Source: Christensenella sp. UBA4379 | GTDB taxonomy: Bacteria > Bacillota > Clostridia > Christensenellales > Aristaeellaceae | Direction: 5' to 3' | Assembly (NCBI GenBank): GCA_002391225.1 | Contig: DGRV01000024.1 | Coordinates: 1-14,714 of the forward strand | Length of the DNA stretch: 14,714 nt | Shown here: positions 1-7,133 of the stretch, piece after piece | Numbering within the stretch: position 1 is the stretch's first letter | Layout: the number at the start of each line of letters is the position of its first letter | Position numbers and translations under genes: made by a program | The notes under the pieces: model-generated | The model's input: only the letters and a program-made list of their open reading frames with translations | What the model was told of the DNA's origin: nothing | Database searches by the model: none

Positions 1-1783
1 TGGAGAAGGCGTACAGGCCCATCTCATCGAAGTAGCCCAGCATCGTGGTGATGATCTTGCCCTGGCCGCACAAAAGCATGAACAGCGTCAACTCGCGCAG
101 GCAGGTCATGAAGGGCAAAAGGTATCCGCTGATGATGGAGGTCTTCTGGATGGGGATGATGATGCGCGTCATCCGCTTCCACCAGGGGATGTCCTGGATG
201 ATGGCGGCCTCCTCGATTTCGCCCGAGAGCTGCATCATGGAGTTCAGGGCGCTGCGGCTGGCGAAGGGGATGTACTTGATCGTGCCGGCCAGGATCAGCA
301 GCAGGAAGGTGTTGTAGATGCCGACGCCGGAACCGAAGATAAAGAAGGCGACGCCCACCGCCAGGGACGGCATCAGGTAGGGCAGGAAGGCCATGTTATT
401 GACATAGGAGGCCCATTTGCTGCGGCGGTTCTTGCTGACGCAGTAGCCGATCAGCGTGCCGATGGTGCCGGCGACCAAAGCGCAGCAGATGGCGACGATA
501 AAGGTGCCCTTGAAGGCGTTCCAGATGTCGGCGTTATACAGGATGCCCTTTTGGCCGTACATGCCGTTCTCCGTCACGTTTTCGCTGGTCAGCCACCATT
601 TGGTGGTGGTGTGGCCGGCGATGCCGTGCTGGATGAAGGAATAATCGCCCGGGTTGGGCAGGAAGGTTTCCACCGCGAAGAGGATGATCGGCAGGATGCC
701 GGTGAACAGGGTCAGCAGGACAAACAGGCCGGAGACCAGGTACTTGGCCCCGCCCAGGTTCACCACGCTGGTCTGGCCGGACTTGCCGGTGACGGTGGTA
801 AAGTTCTTGCGACCGGAGGTGGTGCGCTGGTTGACGATCAGGATCAGGAAGCCGAACAGCATCATGATGACCGCCAAAATGCTGGCCTGGCCCGCGCGGT
901 TGGAGCTCATGCCGACGTACTGGGTGGAAAGTGTCGCCAGCTTCAGGTAGTGCGGGATGGGATAAGAGCCCATGGCGCTGGAAAAGACCAGCAGGACCGT
1001 GGACAGGATGGCCGGCTTGACCAGCGGCAGGGTAACGCGCAGGAAGGTCTTCCAGCGGGGCGTGTTCAGGATGGTGGCGGCCTCTTCCAAGTTGGCGTCC
1101 ATGTTGCGGAAAATACCGCCGATCAGGATGTAGGCAAACGGCGCGTAGTGGATGGCCAGCACCACGGAGACCGGGAACAGGCCCTCGCACCACCACTTGG
1201 GCATATAGACGTTGAACAGGGCGACGAACAGGCCATCGTTACCGCCGGTGATGGCGTTGGAGTTAAACAGGTTCTGCCACATGACGGCCAGGGTCCACTG
1301 AGGCATGATGTAGGGGAAAATGAAAATGGAGCTTAAGTATTTTTTAAACTTCAGGTTCGTGCGCGTGACCAGGTAGGCGAACACACCGCCGTAGAGGATC
1401 GCGCCGATACAGGCAAAAATGCTGATCAGGATGGAGTTGAGCAGCGGGGTCCACAGGTAGATGGAGCCGACGCTGCGCGTCACCCGCTCGCGGCCGACGC
1501 GGGTGGTGATGGTATCGGTAAACAGGTTTTTCCAGTTGTAGGTGGTCAGGGTGGAGCCCAGGGCGTCAAACTGGTAATCCTTGGCGGCCTCCTGGGTGTC
1601 GATGCTGCCGGGGTGCAGACGCACGGTGTCCCGGGCGATGGTAAACATGGGATAAATCGTCGTGACGGTCAGGATGATGCCGAGGACCAGCAGAATCGCG
1701 TTCTGCGGCTTGGTGATGTAGGTGCGGAACGTGTTCCATTTTTTCCGGAAACTGCCGGGGCGGCTGATGGCTTTCGTGGACAT
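1..1783 (-). CDS. Fused two-domain ABC transporter permease (partial, C-terminus off the left edge)
   Basis: The reading frame stays open from the ATG at 1783-1781 to the window edge, giving 594 visible residues. The start has a GGGGGAGAG ribosome binding site about 5 bases upstream. It encodes an inner-membrane permease with two BPD_transp_1 halves in one chain, as in FbpB/ThiP-type importers. TM1 lies near residues 27-50, followed by a long extracytoplasmic loop. The first EAA loop (EEAATILNTPRWKTFL) is near residue 232 and the second (EEAAIIQDIPWWKRM) near residue 521. The second half begins about residue 342. Each EAA loop is expected to dock on a cytoplasmic ATPase, which is not in the window. 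The gene follows the solute-binding protein gene by 108 bases and is probably in its operon. The permease fold is certain; the substrate (iron, polyamine, sugar or other) cannot be told from the sequence. Confidence 0.9.
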   Translation of the reverse strand, partial: MSTKAISRPGSFRKKWNTFRTYITKPQNAILLVLGIILTVTTIYPMFTIARDTVRLHPGSIDTQEAAKDYQFDALGSTLTTYNWKNLFTDTITTRVGRERVTRSVGSIYLWTPLLNSILISIFACIGAILYGGVFAYLVTRTNLKFKKYLSSIFIFPYIMPQWTLAVMWQNLFNSNAITGGNDGLFVALFNVYMPKWWCEGLFPVSVVLAIHYAPFAYILIGGIFRNMDANLEEAATILNTPRWKTFLRVTLPLVKPAILSTVLLVFSSAMGSYPIPHYLKLATLSTQYVGMSSNRAGQASILAVIMMLFGFLILIVNQRTTSGRKNFTTVTGKSGQTSVVNLGGAKYLVSGLFVLLTLFTGILPIILFAVETFLPNPGDYSFIQHGIAGHTTTKWWLTSENVTENGMYGQKGILYNADIWNAFKGTFIVAICCALVAGTIGTLIGYCVSKNRRSKWASYVNNMAFLPYLMPSLAVGVAFFIFGSGVGIYNTFLLLILAGTIKYIPFASRSALNSMMQLSGEIEEAAIIQDIPWWKRMTRIIIPIQKTSIISGYLLPFMTCLRELTLFMLLCGQGKIITTMLGYFDEMGLYAFS

Positions 1784-1825
1784 ATGGTCTCTCCCCCATC
1801 TTTAAAAGAATGATGATAAGGAAAG

Positions 1826-1858
1826 GGGCGGCGGTCGGGGAAGCCCGACGCGCCGCCC
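1826..1858 (-). promoter_or_regulatory. Intergenic stem-loop between binding-protein and permease genes
   Basis: A 14-bp GC-rich stem is made by GGGCGGCG (1826-1833) plus GTCGGG (1834-1839) pairing with CCCGAC (1844-1849) and CGCCGCCC (1851-1858). It has a 4-base loop and a single bulged base at 1850. On the minus strand it is followed only by CTTTCCTTATC, a weak T-tract, so it is at best a leaky terminator. Stem-loops in this position behind binding-protein genes commonly protect the upstream mRNA and lower expression of the permease. That role is inferred here from position. Confidence 0.7.
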
Positions 1859-1891
1859 GCGTGGTGGACGCTGTGATTCAGCCGTCCGCGA

Positions 1892-3172
1892 TTACTTGCC
1901 GGCCACGATGCCGTCGATCCAGTCGCTCATGGTGCCGGAGACGGAAGCGCAGTAAGCGGGTTCTTCGACGACCAGCTTGCCTTCGTTCAGCCACCAGTCA
2001 TAGCCGCGGTCGTTCTTGGCGGGGAATTCATCGCCGCCGTCCTTGCTGTGGTCCTGCATGCAGGCAGGCACCGGAGCGTAGCCGCCCATGTCCTTGCCCC
2101 AGGCCTTGAAGCCTTCCTGGGTGGTGGTCATGTAGGCGATCAGGGCGCAGCTGGTCCAGGGCAGGGGGCTGGTCTTGGTGAGCATCAGATAGTGCTTGTA
2201 AGCGTAGCCGCCGATGCCGACATAGCCGTCCTGATAGGCCGCCACGGTGATGTTGTTGACGGAGGATTCAGCGGTTTCTTCCACGGAGCGCAGCTTGGAG
2301 TAGACCAGCAGGCCGGCCTGATCCTTGGCGGAGGTAGTGACCAGGGTGTTGCAGATGGGGCCGTCGTCGGTCTGCTCGTTGTACTTCTCGCACCACAGAT
2401 ACACCCAGGCCAGGCCGTACTGAACGTTGTCGCCCGTCAGGCCCAGATCCGCGGCGTCCAGCTTCATGTCTTCGATCAGGGCGTCGTCTTCCTCGTTCTT
2501 GCCGTCCCAGGCTTCATAGGCTTCCTTGGCGATGGTGGCGTACTTGTCGTTGGTCATCATGTACAGGAAGTTCTTGCCGACCAGCTCGGAGTTGACGCCC
2601 ATGAACAGGGGGGCTTCGCCTTCACGGACGAAATCCCACATGTTCTTGTAGGTCTTTTCGCCCAGGTTGTTGAACATGAAGACCTTGTTCAGGGTCTGCA
2701 GGGCCAGGGGGTTCTCGTTGCCTTCCTTGGCGACGCCCTCAGCCTCGGTCCAGTCCTTGGGCACGAAGTTGAGCAGCAGGCCGGTGTCCAGCATCTTGGA
2801 CTGGATCTGGTTGCCGTCCTGGATCAGCGTCATGGACATGACGTGGTTGGCACCGTTGACGTCTTCGGTCAGCTGATCGAAGATCTTGTTTTCCTTGGGC
2901 TGCTGCCAGCCGCCTTCGTAATCCAGGGTGTAGTTCGGGTCGATCTTCTGGAGGGCTTCCACGAACAGGGGCAGCACGGACTTGCCGCGGCTGGAGTTGC
3001 CGACGGCGTCAAAGCGCTTGCCGTTGGATTCCTCGATGGCCTTGTGGAACAGCTCGTCCAGGGTCATGGTCTGGGCCTGGGCGATGATTTCTTCTACGCT
3101 CTCAGCGGACGCAAAAGAGCATACGGACAGCAGCATCATAGCCGCCAGCATCAAAGCGAACAGTTTTTTCAT
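1892..3172 (-). CDS. Secreted ABC transporter solute-binding protein
   Basis: This 426-residue protein has an export signal (MKKLFALMLAAMMLLSVCSF, then ASA|E), with cleavage predicted near residue 23-24. The cysteine in the signal sits in LSVC, which is not a good lipobox (valine at -1), so SPase I cleavage is favoured over lipidation. The mature part is rich in W, Y and acidic residues, like periplasmic-type binding proteins of about 400 residues. Recognisable stretches include FDQLTEDV, PLFMGVNSELVGK and, near the C-terminus, YMTTTQEGFKAWGKDMGGY. The start is fixed by AAAGGAAG 9 bases upstream and a consensus promoter about 60 bases upstream. It lies first in an operon with the two-domain permease, so it should deliver ligand to it. 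The ligand is unknown; the fused permease points to families that import iron, polyamines, thiamine or small organic solutes. Cytoplasmic ATPase partner not seen. Confidence 0.85.
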   Translation of the reverse strand: MKKLFALMLAAMMLLSVCSFASAESVEEIIAQAQTMTLDELFHKAIEESNGKRFDAVGNSSRGKSVLPLFVEALQKIDPNYTLDYEGGWQQPKENKIFDQLTEDVNGANHVMSMTLIQDGNQIQSKMLDTGLLLNFVPKDWTEAEGVAKEGNENPLALQTLNKVFMFNNLGEKTYKNMWDFVREGEAPLFMGVNSELVGKNFLYMMTNDKYATIAKEAYEAWDGKNEEDDALIEDMKLDAADLGLTGDNVQYGLAWVYLWCEKYNEQTDDGPICNTLVTTSAKDQAGLLVYSKLRSVEETAESSVNNITVAAYQDGYVGIGGYAYKHYLMLTKTSPLPWTSCALIAYMTTTQEGFKAWGKDMGGYAPVPACMQDHSKDGGDEFPAKNDRGYDWWLNEGKLVVEEPAYCASVSGTMSDWIDGIVAGK

Positions 3173-3202
3173 AGAAAGAGACTTCCTTTCTGTATGAATC
3201 TG

Positions 3203-3219
3203 GTTGGCAAACCGCCAAC
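3203..3219. promoter_or_regulatory. Palindromic operator candidate in the leader of the binding-protein gene
   Basis: GTTGGC (3203-3208), five bases, then GCCAAC (3214-3219) form a perfect 6-bp inverted repeat. It begins a few bases downstream of the predicted transcription start of the binding-protein operon. A site here could bind a repressor dimer or form a small leader hairpin. No regulator gene is adjacent. Confidence 0.45.
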
Positions 3220-3229
3220 TGCTCCATGT

Positions 3230-3258
3230 ATTATAGCTTTTTTGGGCTGCGTTGTCAA
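3230..3258 (-). promoter_or_regulatory. Consensus SigA-type promoter for the ABC importer operon
   Basis: On the minus strand, TTGACA (3258-3253) is followed by exactly 17 bases and TATAAT (3235-3230). Both hexamers match consensus at every base. Transcription should start near 3222-3224, leaving a leader of about 50 bases before the ATG at 3172. A perfect core promoter suggests high basal expression, probably held down by a regulator. Confidence 0.85.
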
Positions 3259-3289
3259 GCTGTACGATAATAAAGTGGGGCGGATTCGA

Positions 3290-3475
3290 GGGAATAGGGA
3301 CTAGGGATTAGGTAGGAGGGAGGAGGGAGAAGGTAGGAGGTTTAGATAGTGGGGAGCGAAAGCGAATGCTTAATTGTAATGTGTAATGCGCATTTTTGTG
3401 ACGAAGGCCCGGGAAGCACAAGCGCCCCCGGGAGCGGAATCATTGCGCATTACGCATTAAGCATTACGCATTTGA
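3290..3475. repeat. Heptad-repeat island 1 with inverted arms around a GC-rich core
   Basis: From 3290 to 3345 the sequence runs as eight consecutive 7-base units in register, all beginning with GG (for example GGGAATA, GGGATTA, GGTAGGA). From 3364 to 3392 a TAATG-type array follows, and from 3441 to 3475 five units in the opposite orientation (CATTGCG, CATTACG, CATTAAG). The two inner arrays are inverted with respect to each other: AATGCTTAA at 3365-3373 faces TTAAGCATT at 3457-3465, and ATGCGCA at 3386-3392 faces TGCGCAT at 3443-3449. They enclose a core at 3393-3440 that contains two CCCGGG sites. This fills most of the 400-base gap between the importer operon and the capA-type gene; no gene was found there. 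Confidence 0.8.
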
Positions 3476-3507
3476 CACCCCCTCCCTGTAAAACTTCCTC
3501 CAATAGA

Positions 3508-3537
3508 TTGACGAACAAATTGCCCGTGGTGTAAAAT
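3508..3537 (+). promoter_or_regulatory. Probable promoter of the DUF6273-CapA gene
   Basis: TTGACG (3508-3513), 18 bases, then TAAAAT (3532-3537); each hexamer is one base off consensus. Transcription would start near 3544, about 30 bases before the TTG start. It lies just outside the right end of heptad island 1, so the island is upstream of the promoter and not in the transcript. Confidence 0.6.
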
Positions 3538-3574
3538 AGAAGAGATTTTTCTCTGAAAGAAAGGAAGGATCGTT

Positions 3575-5803
3575 TTGCGGTTGAACAAACGGGCCGTAAC
3601 GGCTTTGATGTTGATGCTGTGCCTGACGCTGGCCCTGCCGGCGGGGGCGGAGGAAATTCGCAGTTATGACAAGGCCGCCGGAGGCTGGCAGTACGCTGTG
3701 ATGGGGGTGTACCCCTACGAGGCGGACGGCGCGATGCGCGAGGTGCTGTGGCGGGTGCTGTCCGTGGAAAACGGGCAGGCCCTGATGCTGGCCGACCAGG
3801 TGCTGGACGCGCACCAGGTAATCAACGAGACGGACCAGGCCGTGATCAAGGCGCGGACCTACCGGCGTATTGATTCCTACACGGACAGCGACCTGTGCGC
3901 CTGGATGAATTCCGAGATGGTGGAAACCCTGTTCCCGGACGAAGCCTTCCGGGACGCGCTGGTGGAAGGGGAGTTCGGGAAGCTCTACTGCCTGACCACC
4001 GAGCAGTTCACCAACGCCAGCTTCGGCTTTAACCGCTCTATGTACGGCGAAAATTTCCCGGACCGGAAGGCGACCGGCACCCCCTATTATATCGAGCGGG
4101 GCGGCTATGTGGACCAGAGCACGAAGACGGCCCCCTACTGGGCCGCGACCATCCGCGGCAAGACGGGCTACCAGCTGCAGCTGGTCGGCTATAACGGCCA
4201 CCTGAGCTGGGGCGCCTACACCCGCGTGAACGTGGGCGTCCGCCCGGCGCTGACGATCGACCTGAGCCAATGCCAGATCACCGGGGCCGGCACGAGGGCT
4301 GAGCCCTTCCTGATCACCGTGGCGGGCAAGGCTGAAACAGAAGCAGCGCCCATCGCGGAAGAGACGGAAGACGCCCCCGAAGCCCCTGACGACGACGCGG
4401 AGCAGGAGGAAGAGCCGGAAGACGAAGAACCGGCGGAAGATGAAAGCGAAGCGGAGCCCGAGCAGGAAGCTGAGCAGACGGAGGAATCCGAACAGTCTGA
4501 CGAATCCGAGCAGACAGAAGAACCCGAGCAGCCGGAAGAAAGCGCCGCCCAGCCCGAGGCGGAAAAAGAGCCGCCCAAGGTGATGATCGGCGGAGTTGAG
4601 GTACTGCTGGGCACCCCCGCGCCGGACCTGTCCCTGGAAGGCCGGGAGACGGCGGAGCCGGTCCTGCCCTCCTTCCTGTTTACCCCCACGCCGGCCCCGG
4701 CGGTGACCGCCGAGGAAGCGGAGGAAGCCCCCGCCCAGGAAGAGGCGGAGGCCCCTGCGCAGGAAACGGCCGTGCCTGAAGCCGCCCACTCTTATACGGC
4801 GGACAGCATGGTGCTCTCCTTTCTGGGCGACCTGAGCATCGGCGACGCGAGCCAGTCCCGCACCCAGCCCACGTCCCTGACCAGCGTGATCGACGAAAAC
4901 GGCTACGACTATCCCTTCTCCCTGCTGGACGACTATTTGAAGGAAGACGATTATACCTTCGCCAACCTTGAGGTGGTGCTGACCGAGCAAGTAGCGCTTA
5001 AATCCGACAAGAAGTACAACATGATCGGCAAGCCGGAGTTCGTCAGCGTGCTGACGGAGGGCGGGGTCGACGTGGTCAACACCGTAAACAACCACTGCAT
5101 GGACTTTACCCTGACCGGCTATGAAGACACCCTGGCCGCCCTGGACGGGGCGGGGGTCAACCACTTCGGCTCCGTCTATCCTGGGACGGACCGCGGCTCG
5201 GACATCCTGGGCAAGGCGGAGGTCAACGGGGTCAAGATCGGCATGGTGGGCTATTCCTATCCCCAGGAGTACGACCTGACAAGGCTCAAGAAGCGTATGC
5301 AGCAGCTGCGCAGCGAGGGCTGCGAGCTGATCGTCTGCAGCCTGCACTGGGGCCAGGAGGAACACCTGACCAGCCAGTTCTGGCAGTACGGTTTCGCCCG
5401 GAGCCTGATCGACGCCGGGGCGGACATCATCTGGGGCCACCACCCCCACGTGATCCAGCCCATCATGTTCTACAAGGGGAAGCCGATTCTCTTCTCCACC
5501 GGCAATTTCATCTTCGGCACGATGAGCGACGTCGATCCCTCGACGGGCATCTTCCAGCTGACGTACGACCTGACCGGGGACAAGCCGGTGCTGTCGCTGC
5601 TGAACGTCGTCCCCTGCCAGACCGGCAAGCGCGGCGATTACCGCCCCTATGAGCTGACCGAAGAGGCCGACCGGAAAGCCTGCCTCAAAAAGCTGATTTC
5701 CAAGAAAAAGATCGCCAAGCTGGACAACCTGCCCGACAGCTTCGCCGACACTGGCAAGGTCATTGTGATGCCGGACGGGAAGCTTAAGGAATGGAGCGAG
5801 TAA
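3575..5803 (+). CDS. Secreted DUF6273-acidic linker-CapA/PgsA-type metallophosphoesterase
   Basis: This 742-residue protein starts at a TTG with AAGGAAGG 6 bases upstream. A signal peptide ends near residue 25 (LPAGA|EE). Residues about 27-245 resemble DUF6273, with WRVLSVENGQALMLAD, an SDLCAWMN stretch and VGVRPALTIDL. Residues about 250-335 are an E/P/S/Q-rich acidic linker, followed by a P/A/E-rich spacer. Residues about 410-660 are a CapA (PgsA-like) metallophosphoesterase domain. Its motifs are GDLSIG (418-423), NLEVVLT (464-470), the NNH triad (505-507), LHWG (590-593), GHHPH (621-625) and GNFIFG (643-648). CapA-family proteins take part in poly-gamma-glutamate and other surface-polymer systems; whether this protein acts on poly-gamma-glutamate is unknown, and no pgsB/pgsC homologue is present. 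It should act outside the membrane. It is followed by two more envelope genes on the same strand, separated by repeat islands. Confidence 0.88.
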   Translation: MRLNKRAVTALMLMLCLTLALPAGAEEIRSYDKAAGGWQYAVMGVYPYEADGAMREVLWRVLSVENGQALMLADQVLDAHQVINETDQAVIKARTYRRIDSYTDSDLCAWMNSEMVETLFPDEAFRDALVEGEFGKLYCLTTEQFTNASFGFNRSMYGENFPDRKATGTPYYIERGGYVDQSTKTAPYWAATIRGKTGYQLQLVGYNGHLSWGAYTRVNVGVRPALTIDLSQCQITGAGTRAEPFLITVAGKAETEAAPIAEETEDAPEAPDDDAEQEEEPEDEEPAEDESEAEPEQEAEQTEESEQSDESEQTEEPEQPEESAAQPEAEKEPPKVMIGGVEVLLGTPAPDLSLEGRETAEPVLPSFLFTPTPAPAVTAEEAEEAPAQEEAEAPAQETAVPEAAHSYTADSMVLSFLGDLSIGDASQSRTQPTSLTSVIDENGYDYPFSLLDDYLKEDDYTFANLEVVLTEQVALKSDKKYNMIGKPEFVSVLTEGGVDVVNTVNNHCMDFTLTGYEDTLAALDGAGVNHFGSVYPGTDRGSDILGKAEVNGVKIGMVGYSYPQEYDLTRLKKRMQQLRSEGCELIVCSLHWGQEEHLTSQFWQYGFARSLIDAGADIIWGHHPHVIQPIMFYKGKPILFSTGNFIFGTMSDVDPSTGIFQLTYDLTGDKPVLSLLNVVPCQTGKRGDYRPYELTEEADRKACLKKLISKKKIAKLDNLPDSFADTGKVIVMPDGKLKEWSE

Positions 5804-5819
5804 GCACAGCCCTGGTTCA

Positions 5820-5977
5820 GGTAGGAGGGAGCAAGCGCAGCCGATGGCTGCTTAGGTAGGAGGGAGAAGGTAGGAGGGACCGCGGCTTTCAGCCGCTTAG
5901 GTTTAAAAGTGTTTTCTCATTCAGGAGAACGAGAGTATATCAAACCTCCTACCTACTACTTCCTACCTCCTACCTTC
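5820..5977. repeat. Heptad-repeat island 2 with two palindromic cores and inverted ends
   Basis: GGTAGGA-type heptads at 5820-5833, 5855-5875 and their reverse complement at 5943-5977 (TACCTCC, TACTTCC units) flank two short hairpins. The first is GCAGCC (5837-5842), GAT, GGCTGC (5846-5851). The second is GCGGCT (5882-5887), TTC, AGCCGC (5891-5896). Each hairpin is preceded by GGTAGGAGGGA and followed by TTAGGT, so the same cassette design is used twice with different stems. The unit ends are inverted (GGTAGGAGG against CCTCCTACC). No clear promoter was found for the gene downstream. Confidence 0.75.
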
Positions 5978-6023
5978 CTCCCCCTGCCTTTCATTAAAAC
6001 TTTACTCTTTGGAGGAATCACCT

Positions 6024-6950
6024 ATGAAGCGTACCATCGCGATGATCGTCACTGCCCTGCTGCTGATTTCCCTGCTGGTGCTGGCTCCGTCGGAGTCGGT
6101 GTTCGCGGCGGTGCTGCCGATCCCGCTGGAAAAGGACAAGATGGACAATCCGGACCCGGCCTTCTACATTTCCGATACGGAGTACAAGGATCCGAGCCTG
6201 CACATCACGATCGAAAAGGGTGTCTTTGAGGACTGCAATTACGTGGTCGCGCGGATCAACATCGCCGACCCGTCCCAGATCCGCACCCGCATGACCACCA
6301 ACGACGGCAAGCAGCGGCTGAACCTGAACTGGTGGCGCAGCCATCTGAACCCCATCCTCGCCATCAACGGGGACAACTACGGCGACAACTTCACCGAGCT
6401 GGGCCGGCACATCGTCCGGCAGGGCATCCTGAAGCGCCACAACATCAGTGGCCGGCAGAAGGTGTTCCTGGACGCCCTGATCATCGACGACAAGGGCGAT
6501 TTCCACATCATCCGGAACGCCACCGAGACGGACTTTGACATGTTTGAAGGCACGATCATCAACAGCTTCTCCTTCGGCCCCGCCCTGATCGTGGACGGCG
6601 AGGTCATCCAGGATTACGACGCGGACTATGGCAAGATGTACGCCGCCTACAAGGACGCCCGCCGTCTGTGCATCGCCCAGACCGGCCCGCTCTCCTACAT
6701 GGTGGTGACCACCGAAGGCCCCGAAGACCCGGGCAACAAAAAGAGCCTGTATATCGACCGCTTCGCCTACCTGGTCAGCACCCTGGGCACCGTGTCCAAC
6801 GCCTACAACCTGGACGGCGGCTCCTCCGCGACCCTCATGTTCCACGGGGAAAAGATCAACTCCGTGAACGCCAAGACCAGCCGCGCCTTGGCCGACATGA
6901 TCTATTTCGCCAGCGCCTACGTCCCCGAAGGGGTGCCGGTGGCTGACTAA
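6024..6950 (+). CDS. Secreted or membrane-anchored phosphodiester glycosidase family protein (NAGPA domain)
   Basis: The chosen ATG at 6024 has GGAGGA 7 bases upstream; an in-frame TTG at 6009 overlaps that ribosome binding site and is rejected. The product is 308 residues with a hydrophobic N-terminal export signal (KRTIAMIVTALLLISLLVL). The rest matches the NAGPA/phosphodiester glycosidase fold: NGDNYGDN at 115-122, FGPALIVDGE starting at 184, and the hallmark LDGGSSATL at 263-271. The human namesake removes GlcNAc from GlcNAc-phosphodiesters. Bacterial members are tied to exopolysaccharide and wall-polymer metabolism, and many are extracellular. It follows the CapA-type gene by 220 bases of repeat and precedes the Lgt-like gene, so a shared surface-glycan role is plausible but inferred. 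The exact substrate is unknown. Confidence 0.87.
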   Translation: MKRTIAMIVTALLLISLLVLAPSESVFAAVLPIPLEKDKMDNPDPAFYISDTEYKDPSLHITIEKGVFEDCNYVVARINIADPSQIRTRMTTNDGKQRLNLNWWRSHLNPILAINGDNYGDNFTELGRHIVRQGILKRHNISGRQKVFLDALIIDDKGDFHIIRNATETDFDMFEGTIINSFSFGPALIVDGEVIQDYDADYGKMYAAYKDARRLCIAQTGPLSYMVVTTEGPEDPGNKKSLYIDRFAYLVSTLGTVSNAYNLDGGSSATLMFHGEKINSVNAKTSRALADMIYFASAYVPEGVPVAD

Positions 6951-7099
6951 GGGATTAGGGAATAGGGATTAGGCATTAGGCATTAGGGTTCTGAGGGCCC
7001 GGAAATTGAGCCGGTGGCTCAATTTCACCGAAGAACGGGCCGGCAGGCCCTGGGCAAGGCATTAGGCACTAAACATTACGCATTAAGCATTACGCATTT
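6951..7099. repeat. Heptad-repeat island 3 with a nested perfect hairpin
   Basis: It begins on the base after the stop codon at 6948-6950. Six heptads in register run 6951-6992 (GGGATTA, GGGAATA, GGCATTA types) and six more run 7058-7099 (GGCATTA, CGCATTA, AGCATTA types). Between them GAAATTGAGCC (7002-7012), a 3-base loop and GGCTCAATTTC (7016-7026) form a perfect 11-bp hairpin. This hairpin is enclosed by GGCCCG (6996-7001) pairing with CGGGCC (7036-7041). In this island both heptad arrays point the same way, unlike the other three. Confidence 0.8.
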
Positions 7100-7133
7100 G
7101 GCGTCTGCCTTTGTTTGGAGGTTGTTGGTTTCG

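Noticed and set aside
3160..3172. Lipoprotein signal in the binding protein
   Set aside because: The only signal-region cysteine is in LSVC; valine at -1 does not fit a lipobox, while ASA|E is a good SPase I site.
3464..5449. Long open frame on the minus strand opposite the CapA gene
   Set aside because: Its low-complexity, H/V/R/G-rich translation is an antisense shadow of a GC-rich gene; no ribosome binding site or family resemblance.
6009..6023. TTG at 6009 as start of the phosphodiester glycosidase
   Set aside because: It overlaps the GGAGGA ribosome binding site that serves the ATG at 6024.
6951..7099. CRISPR array
   Set aside because: The units are 7 bases, directly abutting, and have no spacers of uniform length; there is no cas gene.
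7014..7133. N-terminal extension of the Lgt-like gene back to 7014
   Set aside because: It would translate the heptad repeat island and its hairpin; the ATG at 7134 begins a normal membrane-protein N-terminus.
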